Shown one piece after another: positions 8,408-16,791 of a stretch of DNA of 54,485 nt (position 1 is the first letter of the stretch; every line of letters starts with the position of its first letter). Both the position numbers and the translations under genes were made by a program. The stretch covers positions 1 through 54,485 of the forward strand of contig CAMAWC010000016.1 in the NCBI GenBank assembly GCA_945861875.1, in the 5' to 3' direction. This stretch comes from Bordetella parapertussis. GTDB lineage: Bacteria > Pseudomonadota > Gammaproteobacteria > Burkholderiales > SG8-39. Under the pieces are notes generated by a model. It had not been told where the DNA came from. It saw nothing but the letters and a program-made list of their open reading frames with translations, and did no database searches.

Positions 8408-9187
8408 TCAGGAATGGTCCACCGGCCGCGCCGGCGCACCAAGTTTCTTGGAAATCTGCGCTGCGCATTCGGCCACCGCGCGCCCATGGGCGGCGAGGTT
8501 CCGATCAAGCAGCTTCGCCGCCGGCAGCACGCTGGTGATGGCGGCGGTGGCGTAACCATCGCGCGAAATCAGCGGCGCCGCCACACCGCGAACCCCTTCG
8601 ATGGCCTCCTCGTCAGTGTAGGCGTAGCCGAGCCGCCGCACCTTCTTCAGTTCGCGCAGGTAGGCCTCCAGGCCGGTGATGGTGCTGCCGGTGAAGCGCT
8701 GGTCGAGCCCGGCCCCAAGCGCATGGGCGCGCAGGCTTTCGCTGGCGAAGGCCAGGATGGCCTTGCCGCTCGCGCCAAAATGCAGCGGCGAGCGCTCGCC
8801 AATCGGACGCACCAGACGCAGCGGCAGCGGGCTCTCAAGGGCGTCAATGATAACGTTGGCGTCTCCGTGCACGGCGCGGATGTGGATCGCACCCTTGGTC
8901 TTCTCGCGCAGCGTGAGCAGGTGGGGCCGCGCGGTGGATATCAGTATCGCGTCGCCGTGGGAGCCCGCCGCCGCGCCGAGGTGCTGCACCTTCCAGCCCA
9001 GCCGGTACTTGAGCGTCTCCGGGTCGCGCTCGACAAACCCTTCAAGGGCCAGGGTGTCGAGGATGCGATGCACGCGGCTCTTGTACATGCCAAGCCGGTC
9101 GCTCAACTCGGTCAGCCCCCACTCGGGCCGGCCCGGTGAAAAGGATGACAAAACCGCAAGACCGCTGGCTAGTGCGTCGATGGCCAT
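8408..9187 (-). CDS. IclR-family transcriptional regulator
   Basis: A 259-residue protein. Residues 1-60 form the winged helix-turn-helix (LASGLAVLSSF, WGLTELSDRLGMYKSRVHRILDTLALEGFVERD), and the rest is the GAF-like IclR effector domain (FGASGKAILAF, GYAYTDEEAIEGVRGVAAPL). It heads the operon of catabolic genes on the same strand and probably controls its own promoter at 9225-9252 in response to the pathway substrate. The effector is unknown. Confidence 0.92.
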   Translation of the reverse strand: MAIDALASGLAVLSSFSPGRPEWGLTELSDRLGMYKSRVHRILDTLALEGFVERDPETLKYRLGWKVQHLGAAAGSHGDAILISTARPHLLTLREKTKGAIHIRAVHGDANVIIDALESPLPLRLVRPIGERSPLHFGASGKAILAFASESLRAHALGAGLDQRFTGSTITGLEAYLRELKKVRRLGYAYTDEEAIEGVRGVAAPLISRDGYATAAITSVLPAAKLLDRNLAAHGRAVAECAAQISKKLGAPARPVDHS

Positions 9188-9209
9188 GTTCTATTAGATG
9201 GAACCGTTT

Positions 9210-9226
9210 GTTCTACAGAAAAGAAC
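9210..9226. promoter_or_regulatory. candidate IclR operator
   Basis: GTTCT-N7-AGAAC, an inverted repeat that covers the expected transcription start and touches the -10 of the iclR promoter. A third half site, GAAC (9201-9204), lies five bases closer to the gene. The position suits autorepression. Inferred, no binding data. Confidence 0.35.
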
Positions 9227-9252
9227 TATACCCAGACCAGCCGGAACGTCAA
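9225..9252 (-). promoter_or_regulatory. sigma-70-type promoter of the iclR operon
   Basis: On the minus strand TTGACG (9247-9252), a 16-base spacer and TATAGT (9225-9230) form a near-consensus promoter. The expected start of transcription is about 9218, some 30 bases before the iclR ATG. Confidence 0.6.
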
Positions 9253-9453
9253 GCACCGCGACGGCGCACGGCGGCGCAGGAGCAGGCCGCGTCACTGCAA
9301 ATAGCGGGAGGGATTGCGCGGAAATCATCGGCGCGCCGGTGCACGACGGCAGCTGGGTGTTGCGATAGGCAGCCGGCGCGGTCGCTTCTAGCACGCAGGA
9401 CTAGAGCATGTCAGGCGTTGGATCCATTGTGGCGCCGTGCCGGAATTGTACGT

Positions 9454-9855
9454 TCAAGGTGCCAGCCGCGCGCGGATCGCGGCGATGATCTCTTCCACCG
9501 GTGACTGCTTGGATACGGCGGCGCGCCCGCCCAGCTGGTTGCCACCGGCCTTGATGTCCGAGGGGGAGGCGAGCGAAGTAAGGTATATGAGCGGGATATG
9601 GCGCAGCTCGGGATGCGAGAACAGCGCCACCGATATGTCGCCGCCGTCCATGCCGTCGACGCCGCTCTGCAGGTCGATGTCGCACAACACCAGGTCGGGC
9701 CTGCCCTCGCGCACAAGCTCTAGCACACCCTCCGACGAGCTTGTCGTAATCAATTCGAATTCGCCGCCGAGCTTGACGGTAAGGTAATCGAGCACCGCCT
9801 CGTCGTCGTCTATCAGCAGCAGTTTCTTGCGCACACCACCATCCATCCGCTTCAC
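9454..9855 (-). CDS. stand-alone response-regulator receiver protein
   Basis: A 133-residue protein that is only a CheY-like receiver domain. The acidic pair is in LLLIDDDEA, the phosphorylated Asp is D59 (LVLCDID), the Thr/Ser switch is in IYLTSLAS and the conserved Lys in AAVSKQSP. There is no DNA-binding or enzymatic output domain, so it probably relays phosphate or binds another protein. The GTG start at 9855 overlaps the stop of the kinase gene (GTGA, 9852-9855), so the two are translationally coupled. The 266 bases between it and iclR, apart from the iclR promoter, show nothing I can identify. Confidence 0.85.
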   Translation of the reverse strand: MKRMDGGVRKKLLLIDDDEAVLDYLTVKLGGEFELITTSSSEGVLELVREGRPDLVLCDIDLQSGVDGMDGGDISVALFSHPELRHIPLIYLTSLASPSDIKAGGNQLGGRAAVSKQSPVEEIIAAIRARLAP

Positions 9856-12329
9856 TCCCGGAGATTTACACCCAGTTCGAGTCTAACGCGCTCGATGTGG
9901 CGCTGCAATTGCCCGCACCGGCGCCGCAGGTCGCCGAGGTCGGCGGCATCCGCCGACTGCTCGATGGCGCGGCTCGCCGCCGCCGCCCAGGCAAAGCCGT
10001 AAAGCCCCAGTCCGCCGGCAAGCTTGTGCGCGATGCCGCGCGCCTGCCCGCGTTCGCCGGCATCGAGCGCAGCGTGCAATTCGGCGAGCAGCGCCCCGCG
10101 CGAGGAAAAAAACTTCGGCAGCATGGCGTGCAGGTCGGCACTCACCGCAACCGGGTCGTCGATGCCGGCGGCGGCGACGGGCACCGCCGCTTCGCCCGGC
10201 GTACCTCCGGCCGCCGCCGCGTGCAATAGGGCGTGGATGCGTTCGCGCGTCGCCGGCTTGCCCAGGTAGGCGTCAAAGCCGGCGCTGTGGCAGCGGCGCC
10301 GTACGAGGTCGTCATCGTAAGAGGAAAAAGCCACCACGGTGGCCGGCGACCGCCCGGCCTGCGACTCCAGTTCGCGCCAGCGCGCCAGCGCGTCAAACCC
10401 GTTCATCACCGGCATCTCCAGGTCCATGAACACCACATCCGGCGGGTTGTCGCGAAAGTGGTCGAGCGCGGCGCGGCCGTTGATCGCCGTGTCCACCTGC
10501 AGCGGCGGACTGGGCAGGGAATGGCGCATGAAGGTGAGGTTGAATTCGTCATCGTCCACCACCAGCACGCGCAGCGCGGGCAGCGGGCGCTCGGGCGCCG
10601 CAGGCGCGCTCGCCACCGCGGCCGGGTCGCCGGGTGCCTGCACCGATGCGGGCAGCGGCGGCAGGCGCAGGCTCAGCGTGGTGCCGTCCGCCTCGGAGGT
10701 GTACATCAGCAGGTCGCCGCTTTGCACCTGCGCCATCAGGTGGGCCGAATAGGTGCCAAGGCCGAAACCGCCGACCTTGCCCGAGGTGGCGTACTTTTCA
10801 AAAAACCGCTCGCGCATCGTCGCCGGCACAACGCCCTTGTTGTGGATGCGCAGCACCACATCGCCTGCGCCCACCTCGCAGTCCACGCCGACGGTGCCGC
10901 CCTCGGGCGAGGCCTCGACGGCGTTCTTGATAAGGTTGGCGATAATCGAATAGCACAACAGTTCGCTGCCCCAGGCGTGCAGCTTGCGGCCGGCGGCCAG
11001 CGTCTGGCCGCCGCTTGAGAGCACAATACCGACGCCCTTGGTCTGGGCGTGCTCGCGCACCTCGCGCGCCACCGTCACCACCAGACCGGCGAGGTCCACC
11101 GCCCGCGGGCTGAAGCTGTACTCGCCCTGCTCCATTCGATACAAGTCCACCGACATGTTTACGAGGTCGAGGATGCGATAGGCCGCGCCCTCCACCATAC
11201 CCAGCAATTCCTCCTCGTGCGCGTCGAGTTTGCGTCCCTCGCGAATGAGCCGCGGCACCGTGAGAATGCTGTTGAGCGGCGTCTTAAGGTCGTGGCGGGC
11301 GATGCGCTCGACCTCCTCGCGTACGCCGATGGCCGAGCGCAGGGTTTCGTTCTGGTCGGCCAGTTGCTGCGCCTGCACGGCGATCTGGTTGTGCGAATTG
11401 CGCAAGTCCTCGTCCTGGCGGTAGCGCGCCGTGACGTCGATGAGCGAGGCGATGTAGCGCACCGCCAGGCCTTCCTCATCATGGATGAAAATGCCCTCGG
11501 CGTGCACCCAGATGGTCGAACCGTCGGCGTGTATCAGGCGGTAGTCGCCGGGGATATGCCGGTGCACGCCGCTCTTTACGCTGAGGTCGCGCGTGCCGGC
11601 GAGAAACAGCTTGTAGCGCGCCTCGCGTTCATCCGGATGAACGAACTCTTGGAATGGCGGCCAGCCCGAGGTATCGGTGTCGGCGCCATAACCGAGCATC
11701 TCCTTCATCCGTGCGGAGTACTGCACCGCCGGCGCACCACGGTCCCACTGGTAGGAGCCGGCGCGCGTGGCGCGCACCAGCAGCTCAAGGCGTTCGCGCT
11801 GCTCGGCCTCCTTCGCCTGCTCGGCCTCGAGCACATAGGAAAAGATGTTGGTAAACACAATGGTCAGCAGTTGCGCCGCGACGATGCGCAGCGCCACGTC
11901 GGAGGCGAGCGTGTAAAAGGCCACGCCACCGACCACGGTGACAAGAATCACGTTAAAGACGTTGGCAAGCCGCCGGTCGAGGATGAAGTGCAGCAGCAGG
12001 ATGGCCGGGAAGGACCAGAAAATACCCAGCAGGCCGCGCAGCCAGATCGCCACGATGAGCGTAAAAATGATCAGCGCAAAAGCCAGCGGGATGGGCACCG
12101 GCAGGCGGCGCTTCCAGTGGATGGCGAGCGCGTCGGCGACAAACACCGCCACCAGCGTCAGCACCGTGACCCCGACAAAGGTAAAGCCCTTGACGAGGTT
12201 GAACAGGCCAAAGGGCAGCAGCACCACGGTGGCGATGATGGCCAGCGCGTAGAGCATTCTTTCGCGGTAAGCGGCGACGATCGACGCCGCCGGCCTGCCG
12301 CTCGAATCAGGAATTTTCAGCCAGCTCAT
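9852..12329 (-). CDS. hybrid sensor histidine kinase with PAS, receiver and HPt domains
   Basis: An 825-residue inner-membrane kinase. Domains in order: about five hydrophobic helices (residues 25-165), a PAS/PAC domain (about 185-303), a short coiled coil, HisKA with the phospho-accepting H346 (RIARHDLKTPLNS), an HATPase_c domain with N-box IIANLIKNAVEAS and G-box GGFGLGT (520-526), a receiver domain with D636 (VVFMDLEMPVMNG), and a C-terminal HPt domain with H768 (GIAHKLAGGLGLYGF). This gives a full His-Asp-His phosphorelay in one chain, probably handing phosphate to the coupled single-domain regulator downstream. The signal sensed is not evident. Confidence 0.92.
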   Translation of the reverse strand: MSWLKIPDSSGRPAASIVAAYRERMLYALAIIATVVLLPFGLFNLVKGFTFVGVTVLTLVAVFVADALAIHWKRRLPVPIPLAFALIIFTLIVAIWLRGLLGIFWSFPAILLLHFILDRRLANVFNVILVTVVGGVAFYTLASDVALRIVAAQLLTIVFTNIFSYVLEAEQAKEAEQRERLELLVRATRAGSYQWDRGAPAVQYSARMKEMLGYGADTDTSGWPPFQEFVHPDEREARYKLFLAGTRDLSVKSGVHRHIPGDYRLIHADGSTIWVHAEGIFIHDEEGLAVRYIASLIDVTARYRQDEDLRNSHNQIAVQAQQLADQNETLRSAIGVREEVERIARHDLKTPLNSILTVPRLIREGRKLDAHEEELLGMVEGAAYRILDLVNMSVDLYRMEQGEYSFSPRAVDLAGLVVTVAREVREHAQTKGVGIVLSSGGQTLAAGRKLHAWGSELLCYSIIANLIKNAVEASPEGGTVGVDCEVGAGDVVLRIHNKGVVPATMRERFFEKYATSGKVGGFGLGTYSAHLMAQVQSGDLLMYTSEADGTTLSLRLPPLPASVQAPGDPAAVASAPAAPERPLPALRVLVVDDDEFNLTFMRHSLPSPPLQVDTAINGRAALDHFRDNPPDVVFMDLEMPVMNGFDALARWRELESQAGRSPATVVAFSSYDDDLVRRRCHSAGFDAYLGKPATRERIHALLHAAAAGGTPGEAAVPVAAAGIDDPVAVSADLHAMLPKFFSSRGALLAELHAALDAGERGQARGIAHKLAGGLGLYGFAWAAAASRAIEQSADAADLGDLRRRCGQLQRHIERVRLELGVNLRE

Positions 12330-12338
12330 ACTGCGGCT

Positions 12339-12366
12339 ATTTTAGCGGCGAGCGCATCGGTTGCAG
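12339..12366 (-). promoter_or_regulatory. candidate promoter for the hybrid kinase gene
   Basis: CTGCAA (12361-12366), 16 bases, TAAAAT (12339-12344) on the minus strand. Transcription would start only a few bases before the ATG at 12329, and no Shine-Dalgarno sequence is seen, so the mRNA may be nearly leaderless. Confidence 0.3.
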
Positions 12367-12389
12367 GATTTTATGCGGGGACAGGCTGA

Positions 12390-12412
12390 AAACCCTTGCC
12401 CAGTAAGGGTTT
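12390..12412. terminator. hairpin after the ABM gene, possible weak terminator
   Basis: AAACCCTT-GCCCAGT-AAGGGTTT, an 8-base-pair stem with a 7-base loop, 12 bases after the ABM stop codon. On the minus strand it ends in a short T run, then TCAGCC, so termination may be partial. Confidence 0.45.
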
Positions 12413-12423
12413 GCGGCAATCGC

Positions 12424-12732
12424 TCATGCGGCGGCAAGCACATGCACGGTGCGGCCGGCGATCATGTCCTTCACCCTGGCGCCATAGGCGGCCATGTGCG
12501 GCGCGGCGGCGTGGGCCTTGAGCGCGTCCATGTCGGACCATTTCTCGATCACCAGGAAGGTGTCGGCTCCAGCCTTGGTCTGGAACGGCGGCGCCGGGTC
12601 GGCGTCGATGACCGGGCCGTATTCGATGCAGCCCTGCTCGGCCAGCACCGCCGGCACGTTGGCGCGAAAGTGCGTGAGGATGGCTTCGCGCAGGCCGGGC
12701 TTGGCGGTGATGACGGCGACGACGTGGATCAT
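12424..12732 (-). CDS. antibiotic biosynthesis monooxygenase (ABM) domain protein, putative quinol monooxygenase
   Basis: A 102-residue ferredoxin-like alpha/beta protein of the YgiN/ABM type. It starts MIHVVAVITAKPGLREAILTH, then EQGCIEYGPVIDAD, FLVIEKWSDMDALKAHAAAPHM, which are the usual ABM landmarks (the Glu-Lys-Trp strand and the His-containing helix). Members oxidise quinols or other small aromatics without cofactors; the actual substrate is unknown. AAGGAG lies upstream of the ATG. It follows the MarC gene by 29 bases and is probably co-transcribed with it. Confidence 0.82.
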   Translation of the reverse strand: MIHVVAVITAKPGLREAILTHFRANVPAVLAEQGCIEYGPVIDADPAPPFQTKAGADTFLVIEKWSDMDALKAHAAAPHMAAYGARVKDMIAGRTVHVLAAA

Positions 12733-12761
12733 GGCGGTTACTCCTTGGTGAATGGGGAAGC

Positions 12762-13430
12762 TCAGGCTTTAATGTGGTTGAGCGCGGCCCAGCCGGTCCA
12801 CATGATTTCTATGCCTATGCACAGCAGGATAAAGGCAGTGAGGCGCATCATCACCATGGTGCCGATCTCGCCCAGCCAGCCGAGCACTTCGGCGGCCTGG
12901 CTGAAAACGAGGTAGAGCACCAACGCGATCAGCAGCGCGCCGAGCATGGCAACCACGGCGCCGGCGATGAACAGCGCCGGCGAGGCGGGAATGCTCGCCC
13001 CCAGCGCGATCGAGGCAGCGATGGTGCCCGGCCCGGTGGTGAGCGGAAAGGTGATGGGGAAAAAACTGCGCCGCACGATTTCCTCGTCCGACAGGCGGCC
13101 GGCCTTTTCCACCGCGGCGAGCTTGAGGCCGTCGGCGTCGTTGCTCTCCAACATACGCCAGGCCGTGGCCGCCACCAGCAAGCCGCCGCCGATGCGCACG
13201 ATGGGCAGTGAAATGCCGAAAATATCCAGCACATAATTGCCCACCAGGATGGAAACCACGACGATGATCCAGCTGTTGATCGCCACCTGGCGCGCGAGGC
13301 GCCTCGCCACCGACTTGTCGCCGCCGGTCGTGGCGACAAACAGCGGCGCCGAGCTGAGCGGGTTGATGATGGGCAGCAGCGTCAGCGGCACCAGCACCAG
13401 CGATTTCAACAGGGGAACCATCCACTCCAT
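12762..13430 (-). CDS. MarC-family integral membrane protein
   Basis: A 222-residue membrane protein with six hydrophobic segments. Family landmarks are the first helix with TLLPIINPLSSAPLF, a basic loop, RIGGGLLVAATAWRML, and the FPITFPLTTGPGTIAASIALG segment. MarC (UPF0056) proteins were once linked to multiple antibiotic resistance, but their function is not established. The ATG at 13430 is preceded by GGAG and gives the usual family length; a longer upstream reading adds no conserved sequence. Confidence 0.87.
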   Translation of the reverse strand: MEWMVPLLKSLVLVPLTLLPIINPLSSAPLFVATTGGDKSVARRLARQVAINSWIIVVVSILVGNYVLDIFGISLPIVRIGGGLLVAATAWRMLESNDADGLKLAAVEKAGRLSDEEIVRRSFFPITFPLTTGPGTIAASIALGASIPASPALFIAGAVVAMLGALLIALVLYLVFSQAAEVLGWLGEIGTMVMMRLTAFILLCIGIEIMWTGWAALNHIKA

Positions 13431-13500
13431 GGCAACTCCGACGGCAGGCGAGACGTGATTGGAATTGTGATTGTGCCTGAACGCTCTCCGGCACGGTGCC

Positions 13501-13540
13501 ATCGGCTGGAAACCCGCGTCTGGCAAGGCTTTTCAGCCGA
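13501..13540. repeat. ATCGGCTGGAAACC family repeat (copy A)
   Basis: Begins with the shared 14-mer ATCGGCTGGAAACC and closes with TTTTCAGCCGA, so the ends (TCGGCTGGAAA/TTTTCAGCCGA) pair with one mismatch. It lies in the spacer between marC and the next Bug gene. Confidence 0.7.
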
Positions 13541-13573
13541 CAGCCTATCCAGACTACCGCCCGCCTGATTGGC

Positions 13574-14539
13574 TTACTCGGGCTCGAATTTCGCCGCCTT
13601 GAGCAAGCCGACGCCCTTGACCAGGTCGGCGCGCATGAATTCGACAAAGGCGTTCGGGTCGAGATAACCGGGCACGATGCCGGCCGCTTCGATGCGCGCG
13701 GTAAATTCCGGTTGCTTCACGCCTTCGGCAATCGCCGTGGCAATGCGGCTGGCAACGGCCGGCGGCAGGCCCTTCGGTCCCCACACGCCGTACCAAGAGG
13801 CAATAGTCAGCTCGGGCATGCCCGCTTCCGCGGTGGTCGGGATATCGGGGTTGGCCTTGCTGCGGCTCGCGCCGGTGATGGCCATGCCGCGCACGCGCCC
13901 GCCCTTGGTTTGCGGCAGCAGCGCCGTGGCCGAATCGATCATGATCTGCACGTTGCCGCCCATGACGTCGGCCAGCGCCGGGGCGGTGCCCTTGTACGGG
14001 ACGCCCTGAAGGTTGACGCCGGCAATGCGCATGAACTCCAGGGCGCCAAGGTGGCCCGCCGAGCCCATGCCCGAGATCGCCATGTTGAAACCGCCCGGAT
14101 TTGCGCGCACCGCCTTGACCAGGTCCGCAAGATTCGTTGCCTCGACCTTGTTCGAGGCGATGATCAGCAGCGGCGCCTGGCCGACACGGCCAAGCGCGGT
14201 GAAATCTTCGAGCGGGTCATACGGCGTGGACTTGACCACGTTCTTGCCCAGCAAAAACAAGCTGGCGTTGAACAACAGCGTGTAGCCGTCGGGATCGGCG
14301 CGACGCGCCTGGTCGCTGCCAACGGTGCCCGAACCGCCGGCGACGTTGTAGACCACCACCGGCTGGCCGAGCCGGTCGCTCAGGCGCTCGGCCATGATGC
14401 GGCCCAGCGCATCGGTGCCGCCCCCGGGCGGATAGGGCACGATCAGGCGAATCGGCTTGTTCGGGTAAGCCTGCGCGGCTACACCCGTGGCAAAGAGGGC
14501 GGTCAGTGCAAAAGCGATTCCCGCAATAATTCGGCGCAT
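13574..14539 (-). CDS. Bug/TctC-family periplasmic solute-binding receptor (2)
   Basis: A 321-residue protein with a signal peptide (MRRIIAGIAFALTALFATGVAAQ) and the Bug core: YPNKPIRLIVPYPPGGGTDALGRI, NVAGGSGTVGSDQARRADPDGYT, and VNLQGVPYKGTAPALADVMGG, the region that forms the ligand pocket. GGAGATG precedes the ATG. It is adjacent to a gene for a family-3 binding lipoprotein on the same strand, with 145 bases between. No TctAB transporter is nearby, so delivery must use components elsewhere or the protein acts as a sensor. Ligand unknown. Confidence 0.9.
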   Translation of the reverse strand: MRRIIAGIAFALTALFATGVAAQAYPNKPIRLIVPYPPGGGTDALGRIMAERLSDRLGQPVVVYNVAGGSGTVGSDQARRADPDGYTLLFNASLFLLGKNVVKSTPYDPLEDFTALGRVGQAPLLIIASNKVEATNLADLVKAVRANPGGFNMAISGMGSAGHLGALEFMRIAGVNLQGVPYKGTAPALADVMGGNVQIMIDSATALLPQTKGGRVRGMAITGASRSKANPDIPTTAEAGMPELTIASWYGVWGPKGLPPAVASRIATAIAEGVKQPEFTARIEAAGIVPGYLDPNAFVEFMRADLVKGVGLLKAAKFEPE

Positions 14540-14684
14540 GGGTGCATCTCCGTGTCGGGACTGGGGACTTGGCTACGTGTTACGAACCACCCGGCGCAAG
14601 CACCCGCGCCGGCAGTGTCCGCCAGAGAATACCAAGAAACGGGGAGATCGACCCCTGATTGGCGACCTGCCTGGAAACTACGGG

Positions 14685-15482
14685 CTATTGCGTCCCGGGC
14701 GCCACGCTGCCGCGCAGGCCGGCGCGTTCGGCGGCGCGCTGCACCGCGCCGGCGGCGTTCAACTCCTCGGCAAAACGGCGCATAAAAGCCATGCCCTCGC
14801 CGCGGCCCTTGGGGATGCCGATGGCAAAGTGCTCCACGCCCCAGCGGCCGGCCAGCACGCGCGAGCCGGAAAACTCGTCGGACATGGCGAACAGGATGGC
14901 CTTGTTGGTGGCAAAGGCGTCGAGCTTTTGCTGCGACAGCATGTCGATGGCCGCCTTGACGTTGGGCGCCTCGGTGATGGTGGCGTTCCTGAACACCTTG
15001 GAGAGCACGCCGCGCGTGGTGCTGCCCTGGGTGACGCCGACACGCACGCCGGGCTTGTCGACATCGGCAATGGCCTTGATGGCCGAAGCACCCGGCACGA
15101 GGTAACCAAGCTCCACGTCCAGCACCGGCTGGGTGAAGTCCACTTCAAGGGCACGCGCCGGAGAAGCATTGGTGACGGTGAAGTCCACCTTGCCGTCCTT
15201 CAAGGCCACCACCACCTCGGCGACGCGCGGGAACTCGACGTACTCCACGGGCACACCAAGCCGGCGCGCCAGCTCCGCGCCCAGCTCATAGGTGACGCCG
15301 CGCGTCTCGCCTGAAGCGGCATGCCTGATCATCGATGTCGGGCTGCCCGGATACACGCCGACGCGCAGCTTGCCGCTGGGGGCGAGCGCCCTGGCGATGT
15401 GCGGATCGGCGACGGGAGCGCCGGCGCAGGCGGTGAGCAGTGCGACAAGCAATAAAACAACCAGGCGGCGAATAGTGTTCAT
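14685..15482 (-). CDS. ABC-type amino-acid-like substrate-binding lipoprotein (SBP family 3)
   Basis: A 265-residue protein. The lipobox LLTAC puts the lipidated Cys at residue 19, so it is membrane-tethered. The mature part has the family-3 signatures GKLRVGVYPGSPTSM, GVTYELGAELARRLGVPVEYVEFP, LKDGKVDFTVTNASPARALEVDFTQPVLD and GVTQGSTTRGVLSK. Such proteins bind polar amino acids or opines and feed an ABC importer; no permease or ATPase gene is beside it. The start at 15482 has GAGGAA upstream. A repeat element (15510-15592) lies immediately upstream. Confidence 0.87.
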   Translation of the reverse strand: MNTIRRLVVLLLVALLTACAGAPVADPHIARALAPSGKLRVGVYPGSPTSMIRHAASGETRGVTYELGAELARRLGVPVEYVEFPRVAEVVVALKDGKVDFTVTNASPARALEVDFTQPVLDVELGYLVPGASAIKAIADVDKPGVRVGVTQGSTTRGVLSKVFRNATITEAPNVKAAIDMLSQQKLDAFATNKAILFAMSDEFSGSRVLAGRWGVEHFAIGIPKGRGEGMAFMRRFAEELNAAGAVQRAAERAGLRGSVAPGTQ

Positions 15483-15509
15483 GTATTCCTCAGTGACGCA
15501 GCCTGCATT

Positions 15510-15592
15510 GTCATCCCCGCGAACGCGGGGATCCATGGGGTTTCGGCGCGACCCCATGGATTCCGGGTTGCGCTACGCGCCCCCGGAATGAC
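15510..15592. repeat. GTCATT...AATGAC family element (copy 2)
   Basis: Opens GTCATCCCCGCGAACGCGGGG and closes CCCCGGAATGAC; contains the inner pair ATCCATGGGGTTTCGG and ACCCCATGGATTCCGGG. Closely similar to the copies at 29682 and 31735, including the ACCCCATGGATTCC core. Confidence 0.8.
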
Positions 15593-15621
15593 GGTAGTGA
15601 GCTCCAAACAATCACCCCGGC

Positions 15622-16608
15622 TCAATCGGCCCTGATCCCCGCCGCCTTGATCACGCCAGACCACTTGTCAATTTCCACCTTGAGAAAGCGGCCGAACTCG
15701 GCGGCGTCCTGCGGTTCGACGGTGGCGCCGACGTTGTTGAGTTTTTCGCGCACGCCGGGGTCGGTCAGGGCCTTGAGCATTTCGGCGCTGAGTTTAGCCA
15801 GCACCTCCCTTGGCGTTGCCGCCGGCGCAACCATGCCCCACCACACGCTCGCCTCAAAGCCCGGCAGGCCCGCCTCGGTGAAAGTCCGCACCTCGGGCAT
15901 CAGCGCGATGCGCTTGTCGCTGGCAACCGCCAGCGGCAGCAGGCGTTGCGAGCGCACATGCGGGATGGCCTCGAGCGGGTTGATCACCATAAAGGACAGG
16001 CGGTCACCCAAGAGGTCGGTGATGGCAAGCGAGCCGCCCTTGTAGGGAATGTGCAGCACGTCTATGCCGGCGCGGGTCTTGAACAATTCGGATGCGAGGT
16101 GGCCCGAGCTGCCGTTGCCGGCCGAGCCGTAGTTGAGCTTGCCCGGCTGCGCCTTGGCCAGGGCGATGAGTTCGGCAAGCGTCCTGGCGCGCGAAGTCGG
16201 ATTGACCACCAGCACCAGCGGCGCATAGCCGATGCGCGCCACCGGCGCAAAATCGCGCAGCGCGTCAAAAGGCATCTTGGCAAGCAGCGCGCCGTTGGTG
16301 GCAAGGCCGTTGGCACCCATCAACACGGTATAGCCGTCGGCCGGCGCCTTGGCGACAAAGTCGGCGCCAAGGTTGGCGCTGGCACCGGGCTTGTTGTCGA
16401 TGACAAAGGGCACGCCCATTTGCAGCGACATCTGCTGCCCCACCGCACGCGACACCACATCCACCGCGCCGCCGGCGGCAAAGGGCACGATGATGTGGAT
16501 GGGCTTGGACGGGAAGGCCTGGGCCCATGAAAGTGCCGGCACGGCCAGGCTAAGGCATAGTGCCGCGCGCCAGTTCAGGGCACGGGACATACGATGGGTC
16601 TTTGTCAT
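15622..16608 (-). CDS. Bug/TctC-family periplasmic solute-binding receptor (3)
   Basis: A 328-residue protein. After MTKTHRMSRALNWRAA comes a hydrophobic signal peptide ending SWAQA, then the Bug core: FPSKPIHIIVPFAAGGAVDVVSRA, DNKPGASANLGADFVAKAPADGYT, and VLHIPYKGGSLAITDLLGD. GGAGG lies four bases before the ATG at 16608; the next Met (16590) is possible too. It is divergent from the HTH/nucleotidyltransferase pair with a 183-base AT-richer spacer between. Ligand unknown. Confidence 0.89.
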   Translation of the reverse strand: MTKTHRMSRALNWRAALCLSLAVPALSWAQAFPSKPIHIIVPFAAGGAVDVVSRAVGQQMSLQMGVPFVIDNKPGASANLGADFVAKAPADGYTVLMGANGLATNGALLAKMPFDALRDFAPVARIGYAPLVLVVNPTSRARTLAELIALAKAQPGKLNYGSAGNGSSGHLASELFKTRAGIDVLHIPYKGGSLAITDLLGDRLSFMVINPLEAIPHVRSQRLLPLAVASDKRIALMPEVRTFTEAGLPGFEASVWWGMVAPAATPREVLAKLSAEMLKALTDPGVREKLNNVGATVEPQDAAEFGRFLKVEIDKWSGVIKAAGIRAD

Positions 16609-16711
16609 CTGTCCTCCGGGGAATCTTGTTGTTATTTGCGCCGGTATTGTCGTGCCCGACCGGAACGGCGTAAATGGCATATGTGCACTATCAGCTATGC
16701 TGGGGCGACAT

Positions 16712-16728
16712 GTATTTCGAACGAATAC
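16712..16728. promoter_or_regulatory. candidate operator in the divergent spacer
   Basis: GTATTTCG-AA-CGAATAC is a near-perfect inverted repeat (one base missing from one arm) in an AT-rich stretch upstream of the HTH gene. A second palindrome, TACATGTA, lies at 16770-16777 close to the HTH start. Either could be bound by the HTH protein. Inferred from symmetry and position. Confidence 0.35.
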
Positions 16729-16791
16729 CATATGCTCATTATGAATCCCTATTGAAGCACAAAATAGCTTACATGTAGTACAATCGAAGGC

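Noticed and set aside
9253-9453. Possible small gene between the response regulator and iclR
   Set aside because: Frames on both strands overlap neighbours or lack starts and motifs; nothing supportable.
11049-12389. 446-codon plus-strand frame opposite the hybrid kinase
   Set aside because: No recognisable domain; the kinase strand has five identifiable domains in order.
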